Assembly (NCBI GenBank): GCA_964407695.1 | Contig: CAYOWQ010000004.1 | Coordinates: forward strand, 1-64,000 | Direction of reading: 5' to 3' | DNA: 64,000 nt | Origin: CAYOWQ01 sp964407695 | Lineage (GTDB): Bacteria; Planctomycetota; Phycisphaerae; Phycisphaerales; SM1A02 | Shown here: positions 1-8,144 of the stretch, piece by piece | How the letters are laid out: each line of letters opens with the position of its first letter | Position numbering within the stretch: the stretch's first letter is position 1 | Position numbers and translations under genes: made by a program | The notes under the pieces: generated by a model | The model's input: the letters and a program-made list of their open reading frames with translations, nothing else | The model's database searches: none | Told to the model about the DNA's origin: nothing

Positions 1-52
1 ATACTTGAACCCAGACTCTCATAGACCCCGGTACAGAAAACGGGGGCAGGTC

Positions 53-222
53 AGGGTGACGAGCATGAAGAAGAAGGTGCCGCCGGGTTGCCGAGCGCGG
101 ATGAACATCGGCATATGGACGCAATGTGCCAGGTTCGGCCGCGCGGCGATGACCGGCGGTGACAAAAGTGGGCGGTGCCCAGCCTACGCTGGAAAGGCCG
201 AAAGTGCATGACCTACGTCACT
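53..222 (-). mobile_element. truncated RAYT element fragment (5' end of transposase plus right terminal repeat)
   Basis: This block matches 1853-2021, the right end of the complete element at 1234-2021. It includes the 51-bp terminal repeat (172-222) and the start of the transposase on the minus strand. An ATG at 112-114 opens a frame beginning MPMFIRARQPGGTFFF, the same as the intact transposase. After about 20 codons it diverges into unrelated sequence and stops at 19-21. The rest of the transposase and the left end are missing, so this is a dead fragment in the same orientation as the complete copy. It shows that this element type has more than one copy at this locus. Confidence 0.75.
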
Positions 223-259
223 ACGCTGGAAAGGCCGAAAGTGCATGACCTACGTCACT
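186..259. repeat. two tandem copies of a 37-bp element end
   Basis: The 37-bp unit acgctggaaaggccgaaagt... at 186-222 is repeated directly at 223-259. Each copy contains the small palindrome tgac-ctac-gtca. The unit is the outer part of the RAYT terminal repeat, so the end of the truncated element has been duplicated. Confidence 0.85.
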
Positions 260-324
260 ATCCCACATATCAGAATTGGCACTACAGCACAAGCTGCGAC
301 ATTCGCAATTGCACTAATTGCTAA

Positions 325-1179
325 CTAGACTTTCCTAATCGCATACCAAGTCTTCTTGTTCTTTGACCCACACTCCGGACATACTTCACTCGCAGGATAA
401 CCACACCTCCAACATCGTCCTCTATGCTGTCGATATCGACGAAACACACCCATAGCAAAGTGGTGAAGCAATACCAAAAGTATCGACACAGAGAACAATG
501 GCAATAGGCGGATATTCAAGGGGATTGCCTTGAGCGGCTGGCCAGACCATACCGGCAAATTGGACTCCGATACAATGGTCAATCCAATGCCGGTGGTGCG
601 AAAAGTTCTTGTGGATTCATCGAAACACTGCAAAATCGTTCCGGACAGGATAGGAACCCCCAAACCACATTCAATCCTGGTTGTGTACCACGATTGCGAT
701 TCTCGTCGTAACAAGTTTTCTAGTCCGGCTATTGCGCCCGTGTCAATTTGATCTGCATTCAGTATGAGTCCCTTGATCTGGGCTTCACGAAGGTATTTAC
801 CATCGAAGGAGTAGATAGAGTAGCCGGGAGGCCAACGAGGAGCGTGCTGCGCCATCGGATTGGTACGAATACGCCGGTCAAGATCCCTATATACCTCCTC
901 TGCATCAAAGGCCATGCGTCGTGCCGCTGTATATGTGTCTCCAAACCAGGTGCGCCGCAATGCGACAAATCTAGCCAGAGACTGATCGCTTGTTTGTACG
1001 AATTGCACCTCACTGTTGCCGATACGGTAATCAATTTGAAAGAGAAACAGCCCAATATTGACGAGCACGACTAGAATTGCTGTTACGATGATCCGTAACA
1101 TGATATTGGCAATGGCGAGAAACCATTTCCTAGATTGGGCCATCGACTCACGTTCTGAATGTTCCGGATTAATTGTCAT
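325..1179 (-). CDS. hypothetical membrane protein with C-terminal zinc ribbon
   Basis: The protein is about 284 aa. A membrane segment near residues 25-50 (FLAIANIMLRIIVTAILVVL) is followed by an extracytoplasmic-looking middle with three cysteines. A second membrane segment near residue 240 (LLPLFSVSILLVLLHHF) leads into a C-terminal CWRCGY...CPECG zinc-ribbon motif. This two-helix plus zinc-ribbon layout recurs in planctomycete proteins of unknown function. The start is uncertain: ATG at 1179 is used, ATG at 1143 is also possible, and no convincing ribosome binding site is seen at either. The gene is clearly AT-richer than its neighbours and lies exactly between a truncated and a complete RAYT element, which suggests it arrived by transfer. 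I cannot assign a function. Confidence 0.65.
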   Translation of the reverse strand: MTINPEHSERESMAQSRKWFLAIANIMLRIIVTAILVVLVNIGLFLFQIDYRIGNSEVQFVQTSDQSLARFVALRRTWFGDTYTAARRMAFDAEEVYRDLDRRIRTNPMAQHAPRWPPGYSIYSFDGKYLREAQIKGLILNADQIDTGAIAGLENLLRRESQSWYTTRIECGLGVPILSGTILQCFDESTRTFRTTGIGLTIVSESNLPVWSGQPLKAIPLNIRLLPLFSVSILLVLLHHFAMGVFRRYRQHRGRCWRCGYPASEVCPECGSKNKKTWYAIRKV

Positions 1180-1233
1180 CGACAAACCAAAACCATTCGT
1201 AAGATACTCCGCATACCCTTATTGCTGCTGGAA

Positions 1234-1284
1234 AGTGACGTAGGTCATGCACTTTAGTCCCGCCGCGCGTAGGCTGGGCACCGC
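1234..1284 (+). repeat. left terminal inverted repeat of the RAYT element
   Basis: Inverted copy of 1971-2021, with the outer 22 and inner 16 bases identical. The CCAGC/GCTGG hairpin seen at the right end is degraded here to gcgc-GTAG-gctgg. Confidence 0.85.
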
Positions 1285-1325
1285 CAACCTTTTACCGTCG
1301 CGAATCTCTGCAATCGTTCGCCATC

Positions 1326-1913
1326 TCATTCGCCTCGATCCTCGCGTGCGAAGCCTTCAAGCCGGGGGTCGGCCGGGGGGTCGGCCGCACAGCCATCGCA
1401 GCGGCAGCCCCATTGCGCATCATAGAACCCGCGGGCGACGAAACGGTGAAAGCTGCTGTATTTCCAGGCGTGCGGGCACGGGGCGAGGCCGTGCTTCACC
1501 GGGTTGAAATGAATGTATTCAACGTGGTGGATCAGGTCGGCTTCATCGCGGATCATGTGTTCCCAGAAGCGGCGCTGCCAGATTCCGGATTCGCGGTGGC
1601 GGGCCCGGGAGGGGTTCTCGGCCGCGGCGATCCGAATCTCATCGGGAAGTGACCGGGTAAAGAGCACCTTGATGCGGCCGATCCGCGATGAGAAATCGGC
1701 ATCGCCCTCGGGCAGCCGCATGATGATGTGCAGGTGATCGTGAAGCACCACGGCCGCGAGAAGTTCGAACGGTTGTTGTCGCCGTTGGATGGAGAACGCG
1801 GTGCGGAGCCGGTCGACGTTGGTGTCATCGGCGAAGATCGGTGTACGCCCGTGGGTGACAAGTGTAAAGAAGAAGGTGCCGCCGGGTTGCCGAGCGCGGA
1901 TGAACATCGGCAT
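1326..1913 (-). CDS. REP-associated tyrosine transposase (Y1/RAYT family)
   Basis: This 195-aa single-strand DNA transposase of the Y1 HUH superfamily is related to IS200/IS605 TnpA. It shows the HUH metal-binding core in LHDHLHIIMRLP near residues 57-68. Downstream is the typical RAYT block GIWQRRFWEHMIRDE, then HHVEYIHFNPVKHGL, which holds the conserved tyrosine (Y in YIHFNPV, near residue 133), and WKYSSF. RAYT enzymes act on REP palindromes with a GTAG foot, which fits the GTAG-bearing ends of the surrounding element. The ATG at 1913 is shared with the truncated copy at 114. The C-terminal tail has CRCDGCAADPP, a possible extra metal site. The gene looks intact and could be active. Confidence 0.9.
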   Translation of the reverse strand: MPMFIRARQPGGTFFFTLVTHGRTPIFADDTNVDRLRTAFSIQRRQQPFELLAAVVLHDHLHIIMRLPEGDADFSSRIGRIKVLFTRSLPDEIRIAAAENPSRARHRESGIWQRRFWEHMIRDEADLIHHVEYIHFNPVKHGLAPCPHAWKYSSFHRFVARGFYDAQWGCRCDGCAADPPADPRLEGFAREDRGE

Positions 1914-1970
1914 GAGGATGCAATGGACCAGTGTCGGACGCGTGGCGATGACCGGCGAAGTTCAAGGTGG

Positions 1971-2021
1971 GCGGTGCCCAGCCTACGCTGGAAAGGGCGA
2001 AAGTGCATGACCTACGTCACT
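1971..2021 (-). repeat. right terminal inverted repeat of the RAYT element
   Basis: Inverted copy of 1234-1284 and direct copy of 172-222. It contains two perfect small hairpins with CTAC loops: CCAGC-CTAC-GCTGG at about 1979-1992 and TGAC-CTAC-GTCA at about 2008-2019. Confidence 0.85.
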
Positions 2022-2212
2022 CGAGCGAATCGATCAGCGCGAGCGAGCCGTTCTTCATCGTGTTCAATCACGAGTCGTCGGAAGAGGATCACGACGCGGC
2101 GATCGAGTGGCTTCTGTCGGCGGAGGAGCCGTGTTTGGGCGATCTCAGCGGCGACGGGTCGGTTGATGGCGCTGACCTTGGGCTGTTGTTGGGAGCCTGG
2201 GGCGGGTGCTGA
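2021..2212 (+). pseudogene. C-terminal remnant of a dockerin-type secreted protein gene
   Basis: The frame runs about 63 codons to a TGA at 2210-2212 and ends in GDLSGDGSVDGADLGLLLGA followed by WGGC, a dockerin type I repeat like those in four other genes of this window. The frame starts exactly at the right end of the RAYT element; upstream codons belong to the element. The simplest reading is that the element inserted into, or recombined with, a dockerin gene and left only the tail. No start codon or signal peptide remains. Confidence 0.7.
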
Positions 2213-2700
2213 GGCGCGCGGGCTGATGAGTTTGCTGCATCGGGAAGAGGGTTCGCCCTCCTTCCGATGTGTTGTGGGAAGAGATCAGAGAATTCGTACG
2301 GTCAGCGGCGCTCGCACACACCACCCTGTCTTCCGGGGGCGGGATGGTGTGTGGCACCCGACTGGGAGCCTGGGGCGGGTGCTGAGGCGCGCGGGCTGGT
2401 GAGTTTTACTGCATCGGGAAGAGGGTTCGCCCTCCTTCCGATGTGTTGTGGGAAGAGATCAGAGAATTCGTACGGTCAGCGGCGCTCGCACACACCACCC
2501 TGTCTTCCGGGGGCGGGATGGTGTGTGGCATCCGACTGCGAGCCTGGGGCGGGTGCTGAGGCGCGAGGGCTGATGAGTTTGCTGCATCGGGAAGAGGGTT
2601 CGCCCTCCTTTCGATGTTCTCTGGGAAGAGATCAGAGAATTCGTACGGTCGGCGGCGCTCGCACACACCACCCTATCGGGATGGTGTGTGGCACCCGGCT
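2191..2700. repeat. three tandem ~174-bp repeats, each with two hairpins
   Basis: Units start at 2191, 2364 and 2538 with gggagcctggggcgggtgct or a close variant. Each unit carries two hairpins. Hairpin A is catcgggaagaggg, a TTCG tetraloop, then ccctccttccgatg (2238-2269, 2412-2443, 2585-2616). Hairpin B is cacacaccaccc paired with gggatggtgtgtg (2314-2354, 2488-2528, 2662-2690). The first unit begins with the last codons and stop of the dockerin remnant, so the repeated segment includes the 3' end of a coding frame. There is no long gene here; the short frames across the units are repeat artefacts. Confidence 0.9.
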
Positions 2701-2720
2701 TCACTAACTGATTGACATTC

Positions 2721-2767
2721 GCACACACCACCCTGTTTTCCGGGGGCGGGACGGTGTGTGGCACCCG
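2721..2767. repeat. fourth, free-standing copy of hairpin B
   Basis: cgcacacaccaccctgtttt, then ccgggggcggga and cggtgtgtggcacccg, form the same long hairpin as in the tandem units. The flanks differ from the 174-bp unit, so the palindrome seems to move or be copied on its own. It lies about 135 bp upstream of mdh. Confidence 0.75.
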
Positions 2768-2901
2768 TTGCGGGCCGATTCGGGGGAGCGCGCCGGAGGG
2801 GGCAAAAGCCGCTACGATGTCTCCCCCTTGGCCGCGGCGGGCGACGAATCGCTCGGCGGCGGGAGGGATTACCGGCTGGAAACGAGGAGGTTCGCGAAGG
2901 T

Positions 2902-3870
2902 ATGCGTCGGGCCAAGATCAGCGTGATTGGAGCAGGAAACGTCGGGGCGACGTGTGCGCACTGGGCGGCCGCGAAGGAGCTGGGGGATATCGTGCTCCTG
3001 GACATTCCGGACCGGGTGGGTGTGGCGCAGGGGAAGGCGCTGGACCTGGCGTGCTGCGCCCCGATTGAGAATTTCGACTGCAAAATCACGGGTACGAGCG
3101 ACTACAAGGACATCGCCGGGTCGGATGTGGTGGTGGTGACGGCGGGGCTGCCGCGGAAGCCGGGCATGAGCCGGGACGACCTGATTCAGACGAACGTGGG
3201 GATCGTGCGGAGCGTGTGCGGGGAGATCAAGAAGAACGCGCCGGATTCGATCGTGATCGTGGTGAGCAACCCGCTGGATGCGATGGTGTATACGGCGTGG
3301 AAGGTGACGGGATTTCCGACGCACCGGATCATGGGCCAGGCGGGGGCGCTGGATGTGGCGCGATACAAGACGTTTCTTTCGTTTGAGCTTGGCGTGAGCG
3401 TTGAGGATATCGACGGCCTGTTGCTGGGCGGGCACGGGGACGACATGGTGCCGCTGCCGCGGCTGACGAGCGTGAACGGGATTCCGATCACGGACCTGTT
3501 GCCGATGGAGAAGATCACCGCATGCGTGGAGCGGGCGAAGGTGGGCGGCGGCGAGATCGTGAAGCTGATGGGGACGAGCGCGTATTACGCGCCGGCGAGC
3601 GGCACGATCGACATGGTGGAATCGATCGTGAAGGACAAGAAGCGGGTGATTCCAACGGCCGCGTATTGCGAGAATGAATTCGGGGTGGCCCCGGGGGCGA
3701 AGGGGAAGGGATATTTCGTGGGCGTTCCGGCGGTGATCGGGACGAAGGGAGTGGAGAAGGTGCTCACGTTCAAGATGAATTCGGACGAAGAGACATTTAT
3801 GAAGGAGTCCGTCAGCCACGTGAAGGACCTGGTGGCGACGGTGACGAAACTGTTCCCGGACCTGGCCTGA
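2902..3870 (+). CDS. mdh: malate dehydrogenase (LDH-like type)
   Basis: NAD-dependent oxidation of malate to oxaloacetate in the TCA cycle. The protein is 322 aa, normal for the LDH-like MDH group. The Rossmann P-loop is GAGNVGA at residues 10-16. The substrate-binding mobile loop is GLPRKPGMSRDDL near residue 85. VVSNPLDAM lies in the cofactor fold, and the catalytic histidine sits in GGHGDDMVPL near residue 175. The reading frame is open upstream to 2758, but ATG 2902 is preferred because the GxGxxG fold starts directly after it and a GAGGAGG box lies at 2884-2890. A small gene follows after 41 bases on the same strand. Confidence 0.95.
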   Translation: MRRAKISVIGAGNVGATCAHWAAAKELGDIVLLDIPDRVGVAQGKALDLACCAPIENFDCKITGTSDYKDIAGSDVVVVTAGLPRKPGMSRDDLIQTNVGIVRSVCGEIKKNAPDSIVIVVSNPLDAMVYTAWKVTGFPTHRIMGQAGALDVARYKTFLSFELGVSVEDIDGLLLGGHGDDMVPLPRLTSVNGIPITDLLPMEKITACVERAKVGGGEIVKLMGTSAYYAPASGTIDMVESIVKDKKRVIPTAAYCENEFGVAPGAKGKGYFVGVPAVIGTKGVEKVLTFKMNSDEETFMKESVSHVKDLVATVTKLFPDLA

Positions 3871-3911
3871 CGCCGGGACGGATCGCATTTTGACGAGATA
3901 GGTAACCCCCC

Positions 3912-4208
3912 ATGGCAACACGAGAGCTGCAACTGGTTCCCCACGACGGCGTGAAGTTTTCCAATCAGACGATGGTGCTTTCAGGACACCAGTTCACCAA
4001 CTGCGTGTTTGAGAATTGCACGCTGGTCGTCAACAACTTTCCGTTTGCAACGAAGAATGTGGAGTTTCGGCAGTGCAACGTGCATCTTGACTATGACATG
4101 CTGTGGGGTGCGCCGGACACGGTGACGAACCTGCGACGGCTGCTGGATCTGTTCACCGGCAAGATGCCGGGCCCGACCGATCATCCGGCGACGGCTCCAA
4201 TGCAGTGA
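3912..4208 (+). CDS. small hypothetical protein with beta-helix-like repeats
   Basis: A 98-aa protein beginning MATRELQLVPHDGVKF. Residues 17-60 read as short repeated strands (FSNQTMVLSGHQFTNCVFEN, then CTLVVNN and VEFRQCNVHL), resembling a single-coil pentapeptide-like or beta-helix fold with inward-facing Phe/Cys. No signal peptide or membrane segment is visible. It starts 41 bases after mdh and may be cotranscribed with it. The family is not known to me and no function can be assigned. Confidence 0.7.
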   Translation: MATRELQLVPHDGVKFSNQTMVLSGHQFTNCVFENCTLVVNNFPFATKNVEFRQCNVHLDYDMLWGAPDTVTNLRRLLDLFTGKMPGPTDHPATAPMQ

Positions 4209-4264
4209 ATTGAGCAGAGGCTGATGTCGCCTGAGGGGCCATGGCCGCGATTTGCGGCGGGGTG

Positions 4265-7200
4265 TTATGGTTTGTCCTGATCATCCCAGGCGCCGGCGAG
4301 AGATGCAGTGAAGCGCGAGGATGGGGAGAGCACTTCGATCACGGGAGGTTCGGGTTCGGGGGCTGATGCCTCAGGTGATTCGTCGGCAGCGCGGTCGATG
4401 GCGGATTGGGCGATGCGGCCATCGGCGTGGACATCTTCGAACTTGACGCTGACGCGGGTGGAGACTCCGCGCTGCTGCATGGTGACGCCGTAAAGCTGGT
4501 CGCAATGCTGCATGGTTCGCTTGTGGTGGGTGATGACGACGAAGTGGCTGGAGTCGAGGAAGGGCTTGAGGGCCATGCAGAAGCGTTCGACGTTGGCATC
4601 GTCGAGGGCGGCGTCGACTTCGTCGAGCACGCAGAAGGGCGAGGGCTTGGACTTGAAGATGGCCATGAGCAGGGCGACGGCGGTCATGGTTTTCTCGCCG
4701 CCGGAGAGCTGGGCGATGAGGCGGGGCTCCTTGCCGGGGGGCTTGGCGCGGATTTCGACGCCGGATTCGAGCCAGTCGGTGTTGCCCTGTTCATCAGGCA
4801 TGAGATAGACATCGGCGGAGCCGCCGCCGAAGAGGCGACGGAACATGCCGTTGGGTCCGGCGAATTCGTTCTTGACGGCTTCAAACGTTTCCTGGAAGCG
4901 CTGACGACTGACGGTATCGAGCTCGGCGATGAGCGCGGTGAGTTGATCGCGTGCGGCGTCGATATCGGCGACCTGACGGATGAGGTCTTCGTTGCGCTGG
5001 CCGAGGGTGGCCTCCTCTTCGATGGCATCGAGATTGACGTTGCCGAGGGCCTTGATCTGCGTGCGGAGGGTATCGAGTTCGGCCTGAGCGGAATCGCGAT
5101 CGATGGGCTCGAACGATTCGACGGAGCGGGATTCGAGGTGCTCGGGATAGAGGGCGGCGAGATCGAGTTCGGCCTCGGCGAGGGTCTGTTCCTCAAGGCT
5201 TTCGCGACGGATCTCAACTTCTCGGCGGCTCATCTCGACGGCGTGATAATCGCGGTCGAGATGCGAGGCGGTGGTGCGGGCGGCGTTGAGCGATTCAGAC
5301 GCTTCGTGGAGCGTGGCAGCGGCGGCTTCGACGCGGGCGGCCGCGTCGAGGGCTTGCTCGGCGAGCGCGGCGATGGACGCCTCGGCGTGAGCAGCCTCGA
5401 GGGTGGATTCCTCGATGGCGGCCTCGTAGCGCTCGATTTGTGCGGCCCGGCGCTGAGTCTGATCGACGAGGATGGCCCGCTGGCGCTGGGCCTCTTCGAG
5501 CGACTCGGCCATGTGGCGCTTTTCGCGGCGGGCGGATTCGACCTTTTCGGCGAGGGCGGAGGATTGGGCGCGGGCCTGCGCGAGCGACTCCGTGGCTTCG
5601 TCGAGCGTCGAGCGGGCGGTGTCGTGCGAGGCGACGGCTTCGACGAGATGGGCTGCCTGCTCGGCATGGAGGCGGTCGAGCGATTCGGTGCGGGCGATCA
5701 GATCCGCGTGCTCGGCCTCGATGGAAGCGAGCCGGGCGGCGGCGGAAGCACGATCGTCGGCGATGCGGGCGCGGTCGGCTTCGAGCCGGGCGATTTCGGC
5801 GGCGAGGCGATCGGCGAGGTATTGCGAATCGATCAGCGAGGACTGGGCGGCGTTGAGCGAAGCCTGAGCTGATTCCGCCTCAGCCCGGCGCTGGGCGGAG
5901 GATTCGCCGAGGAGGCCGAGATCGCCTTCGAGTTCGGCGATGGAGGAATCAATGGAGCGCAGGGCGGTGGAGAGCTCGGTGATTTCCGCACGCCGGGCGA
6001 GCCAGCCGGAGGCATCGGTCGAGCGGCCGGTGGAGACTCCGACCGTGATTCGTCCATCGGCTTCGAGCACCTCACCCTGCGGGGTGACGAAACGAGCAAG
6101 GCGATCGGAGGCGAGCGGGCCGGCCTTGAGCAGGAGCGCTGCTTCGAGCGTCGAGGCGATGTAGGTGGAGTTGAGGAGCCGCTCAACGGCGGGCCGAGCG
6201 GGGTCGGCGATCGTGAGCAGGTCGATGACACGGGAGATGCCGGGTACCGGAACGGCGGCGACATCGTCGTTGAGCCAGTTGACAGGTAGGAAGGTGGCGC
6301 GGCCGCCGAGGGAACGCAGCGCGGGAAGGCTGGTTTCCAAGTCGGAGAGCCGGTCGATCAGAAGCGAGCCGAGGTGTGCGCCGAGGGCGGCTTCAACCAT
6401 GACCGCGTGGGCGCGATCCGTTTCGATCGCGTCGGCGAGGAGGCCGCGAACACCAGGAAATTTCTCCGGTGCGTTCAGGATTGACTTGGCGGTATCGCCG
6501 AGCCCTTCGCGGGCGGCGTGCATTTCCTCGAGCAGGCGGAGGCGGCCGGCGAGCGTGGCGCGTTGCTGCTGGGCGTCGCGCAAACTGGAGGCAAGAGCGG
6601 CCTGGCGCTCGCCAAGGTCGGCGACGGAGCGGAGGACATCGTCAAGGATGCGGCGGGCGGAGGCGGCCGCATCGTCGGCCACCTCGCGACGGACGAGGGC
6701 TTCAAGGCGGGTGTTGAGGACGCGGTCGAGCTGGAGGCGGAGGGACTCATCGCGGGGGTCGAGGGCGGCGAGGGCATCGGCGGCATTGCGGCGACGTTCA
6801 TCCCCGGCGGCGATGCGCTGGGCAAGGCCAGCGCGATCGCGCTCGATGCGGGCCACGCCGTCCTGAAGTGTTCGGAGGGCGGTATTGAGGGTGATCAGCG
6901 TCTGCTGGGCGCGGGTTCGCTCGTTGGAGAGCGTGTTGAGTTCGCGGTCGGCTTCGCCGGCCTGTTCGGCAAGGGCCGCCAACGCAGTCTGGGCAGCCTC
7001 AGCTCGCTGGGTCCAGTCGGCGATTCCGGCGTCGGACGCGGCGAGGCGTTCGCGCTCTTCCGCAAGGTGGGTGCGGGCTTCCTGAATATTGCGCTCGGTC
7101 AGTTCCTTGCGCTGGACGGCCTGCTTCTTCTGGCCGGTGAATTCGAGCCGCTGCTGCTCGACATCGCGGAGCGCAGACTGGGCGTCGTGGCGTTCGATTT

Positions 7201-8050
7201 CGGCGGATTGCTTGCGATCCTCAAGGTTGGAGAGGACCGCGGCCAGTTCCGTGCGGCGCGACTCGAGGCTGGAGATCTGGCTGGTGAGGCCGCGAAGTCG
7301 CTCCTGCAGTTCGTGGTAGAGATCAAGGGCGTGAGCGGTGCGCAACTCGCGGCGGCGGGCATCGAGCGACTGGAACTGGCGGGCTTTTTCGGCCTGGCCT
7401 CGAACGATGCGGAGGCGGCGTTCGGTATTGGCAAGTTGTTCGCGGACGACGAGGAGATGGCTTTCGGCCTGTTCGAGTTTGCGGGCGGATTCGATTTTCC
7501 GGGCCTTGAAACGAGCAACGCCGGCGGCTTCTTCGAAGATGACGCGGCGCTCCTGCGGATTGGCGAGGAGCATGGCATCGACCTTGCCCTGCTCGATGAT
7601 GGAATAGGCATCAGCGCCGATGCCGGTATCCATGAAGAGGTCGCGGATGTCCTTCAGCCGGACCTTGCGATTATTGATGATGTATTCGGAGCGGCCGTCG
7701 GCGAAGAGGCGACGACAGACGTCGACCTGGTCGGCGTCGATGGCCAGGCTTCGGCGCTTGAGAGGGTCGTTGGCGGAGGGGTTTTCGACGGGGTTGTCGA
7801 AGGTCAGCGTGACGGAGGCCATGCCGCTGGGCTTGCGGGCGGCGGAGCCGGCAAAGATGACGTCGAACATCTGGCCGCCGCGAAGGCTTTTGGCGGATCG
7901 CTCTCCGAGGACCCATTTGATGCCATCAACGACGTTGGATTTTCCACATCCGTTTGGGCCGACGATTCCGGTGACGGGGGCGTCGAAACGAAACTCGGTG
8001 GTTTCGGCGAAGGATTTGAATCCCGAAAGGGTGAGTTTCGCCAGCCGCAT
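4265..8050 (-). CDS. smc: chromosome segregation protein SMC
   Basis: This 1261-aa SMC ATPase is the core of the bacterial condensin-like complex that organises and separates chromosomes. The Walker A motif is GPNGCGKSN at residues 31-39. Long coiled-coil arms flank a hinge around residues 500-660 (FPGVRGLLADAI onward). The C-terminal head has the signature LSGGEKTMTAVALLMAIF and Walker B CVLDEVDAALDD. The start at 8050 is supported by an AGGAGGT box eight bases upstream and by the conserved beginning MRLAKLTLSGFKSFA; the frame is open to 8101, but that part is not conserved. A Pro-rich tail of about 60 aa follows the ATPase core. No scpA or scpB is in this window. The FlgI-like gene lies 94 bp upstream on the same strand. 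Confidence 0.97.
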   Translation of the reverse strand: MRLAKLTLSGFKSFAETTEFRFDAPVTGIVGPNGCGKSNVVDGIKWVLGERSAKSLRGGQMFDVIFAGSAARKPSGMASVTLTFDNPVENPSANDPLKRRSLAIDADQVDVCRRLFADGRSEYIINNRKVRLKDIRDLFMDTGIGADAYSIIEQGKVDAMLLANPQERRVIFEEAAGVARFKARKIESARKLEQAESHLLVVREQLANTERRLRIVRGQAEKARQFQSLDARRRELRTAHALDLYHELQERLRGLTSQISSLESRRTELAAVLSNLEDRKQSAEIERHDAQSALRDVEQQRLEFTGQKKQAVQRKELTERNIQEARTHLAEERERLAASDAGIADWTQRAEAAQTALAALAEQAGEADRELNTLSNERTRAQQTLITLNTALRTLQDGVARIERDRAGLAQRIAAGDERRRNAADALAALDPRDESLRLQLDRVLNTRLEALVRREVADDAAASARRILDDVLRSVADLGERQAALASSLRDAQQQRATLAGRLRLLEEMHAAREGLGDTAKSILNAPEKFPGVRGLLADAIETDRAHAVMVEAALGAHLGSLLIDRLSDLETSLPALRSLGGRATFLPVNWLNDDVAAVPVPGISRVIDLLTIADPARPAVERLLNSTYIASTLEAALLLKAGPLASDRLARFVTPQGEVLEADGRITVGVSTGRSTDASGWLARRAEITELSTALRSIDSSIAELEGDLGLLGESSAQRRAEAESAQASLNAAQSSLIDSQYLADRLAAEIARLEADRARIADDRASAAARLASIEAEHADLIARTESLDRLHAEQAAHLVEAVASHDTARSTLDEATESLAQARAQSSALAEKVESARREKRHMAESLEEAQRQRAILVDQTQRRAAQIERYEAAIEESTLEAAHAEASIAALAEQALDAAARVEAAAATLHEASESLNAARTTASHLDRDYHAVEMSRREVEIRRESLEEQTLAEAELDLAALYPEHLESRSVESFEPIDRDSAQAELDTLRTQIKALGNVNLDAIEEEATLGQRNEDLIRQVADIDAARDQLTALIAELDTVSRQRFQETFEAVKNEFAGPNGMFRRLFGGGSADVYLMPDEQGNTDWLESGVEIRAKPPGKEPRLIAQLSGGEKTMTAVALLMAIFKSKPSPFCVLDEVDAALDDANVERFCMALKPFLDSSHFVVITHHKRTMQHCDQLYGVTMQQRGVSTRVSVKFEDVHADGRIAQSAIDRAADESPEASAPEPEPPVIEVLSPSSRFTASLAGAWDDQDKP

Positions 8051-8144
8051 GGATGACCTCCTGTCAGGCATCGGTCCCATCCATGGGAACCGTAGGTACA
8101 ACTCGGAACCTCATGCCGGACGATTCACGTATCGGCCGAATGGG

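Larger units (their letters stand above)
1234..2021 (-). mobile_element. complete RAYT element with 51-bp inverted ends
   Basis: The element is 788 bp and contains one gene, the transposase on the minus strand. Its ends are inverted repeats. The outer 22 bases (agtgacgtaggtcatgcact followed by tt) are identical, the middle 13 bases diverge, and the inner 16 bases (gtaggctgggcaccgc) are identical. Each end carries the tetranucleotide GTAG/CTAC twice inside small palindromes (TGAC-CTAC-GTCA and CCAGC-CTAC-GCTGG at the right end). This is the hallmark of REP sequences acted on by RAYT enzymes. The right end abuts the dockerin remnant at 2021. Confidence 0.75.

Noticed and set aside
186..2700. 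CRISPR-like reading of the short repeats
   Set aside because: The 37-bp pair and 174-bp units are directly adjacent without unique spacers, and there are no cas genes.
2267..2707. 146-codon plus-strand frame across the 174-bp repeats
   Set aside because: It is created by repetition of one segment in one frame. It runs through hairpins and a copied stop region and has no ribosome site or motif.
2869..3921. 350-codon minus-strand frame over mdh
   Set aside because: Antisense shadow of mdh, rich in His/Arg, no domain. mdh on the plus strand has every expected motif.
4406..8056. Long plus-strand open frames (488 and 512 codons) opposite smc
   Set aside because: They lie fully antisense to a gene with complete SMC motifs. 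They result from GC-rich codon bias and have no recognisable domain.
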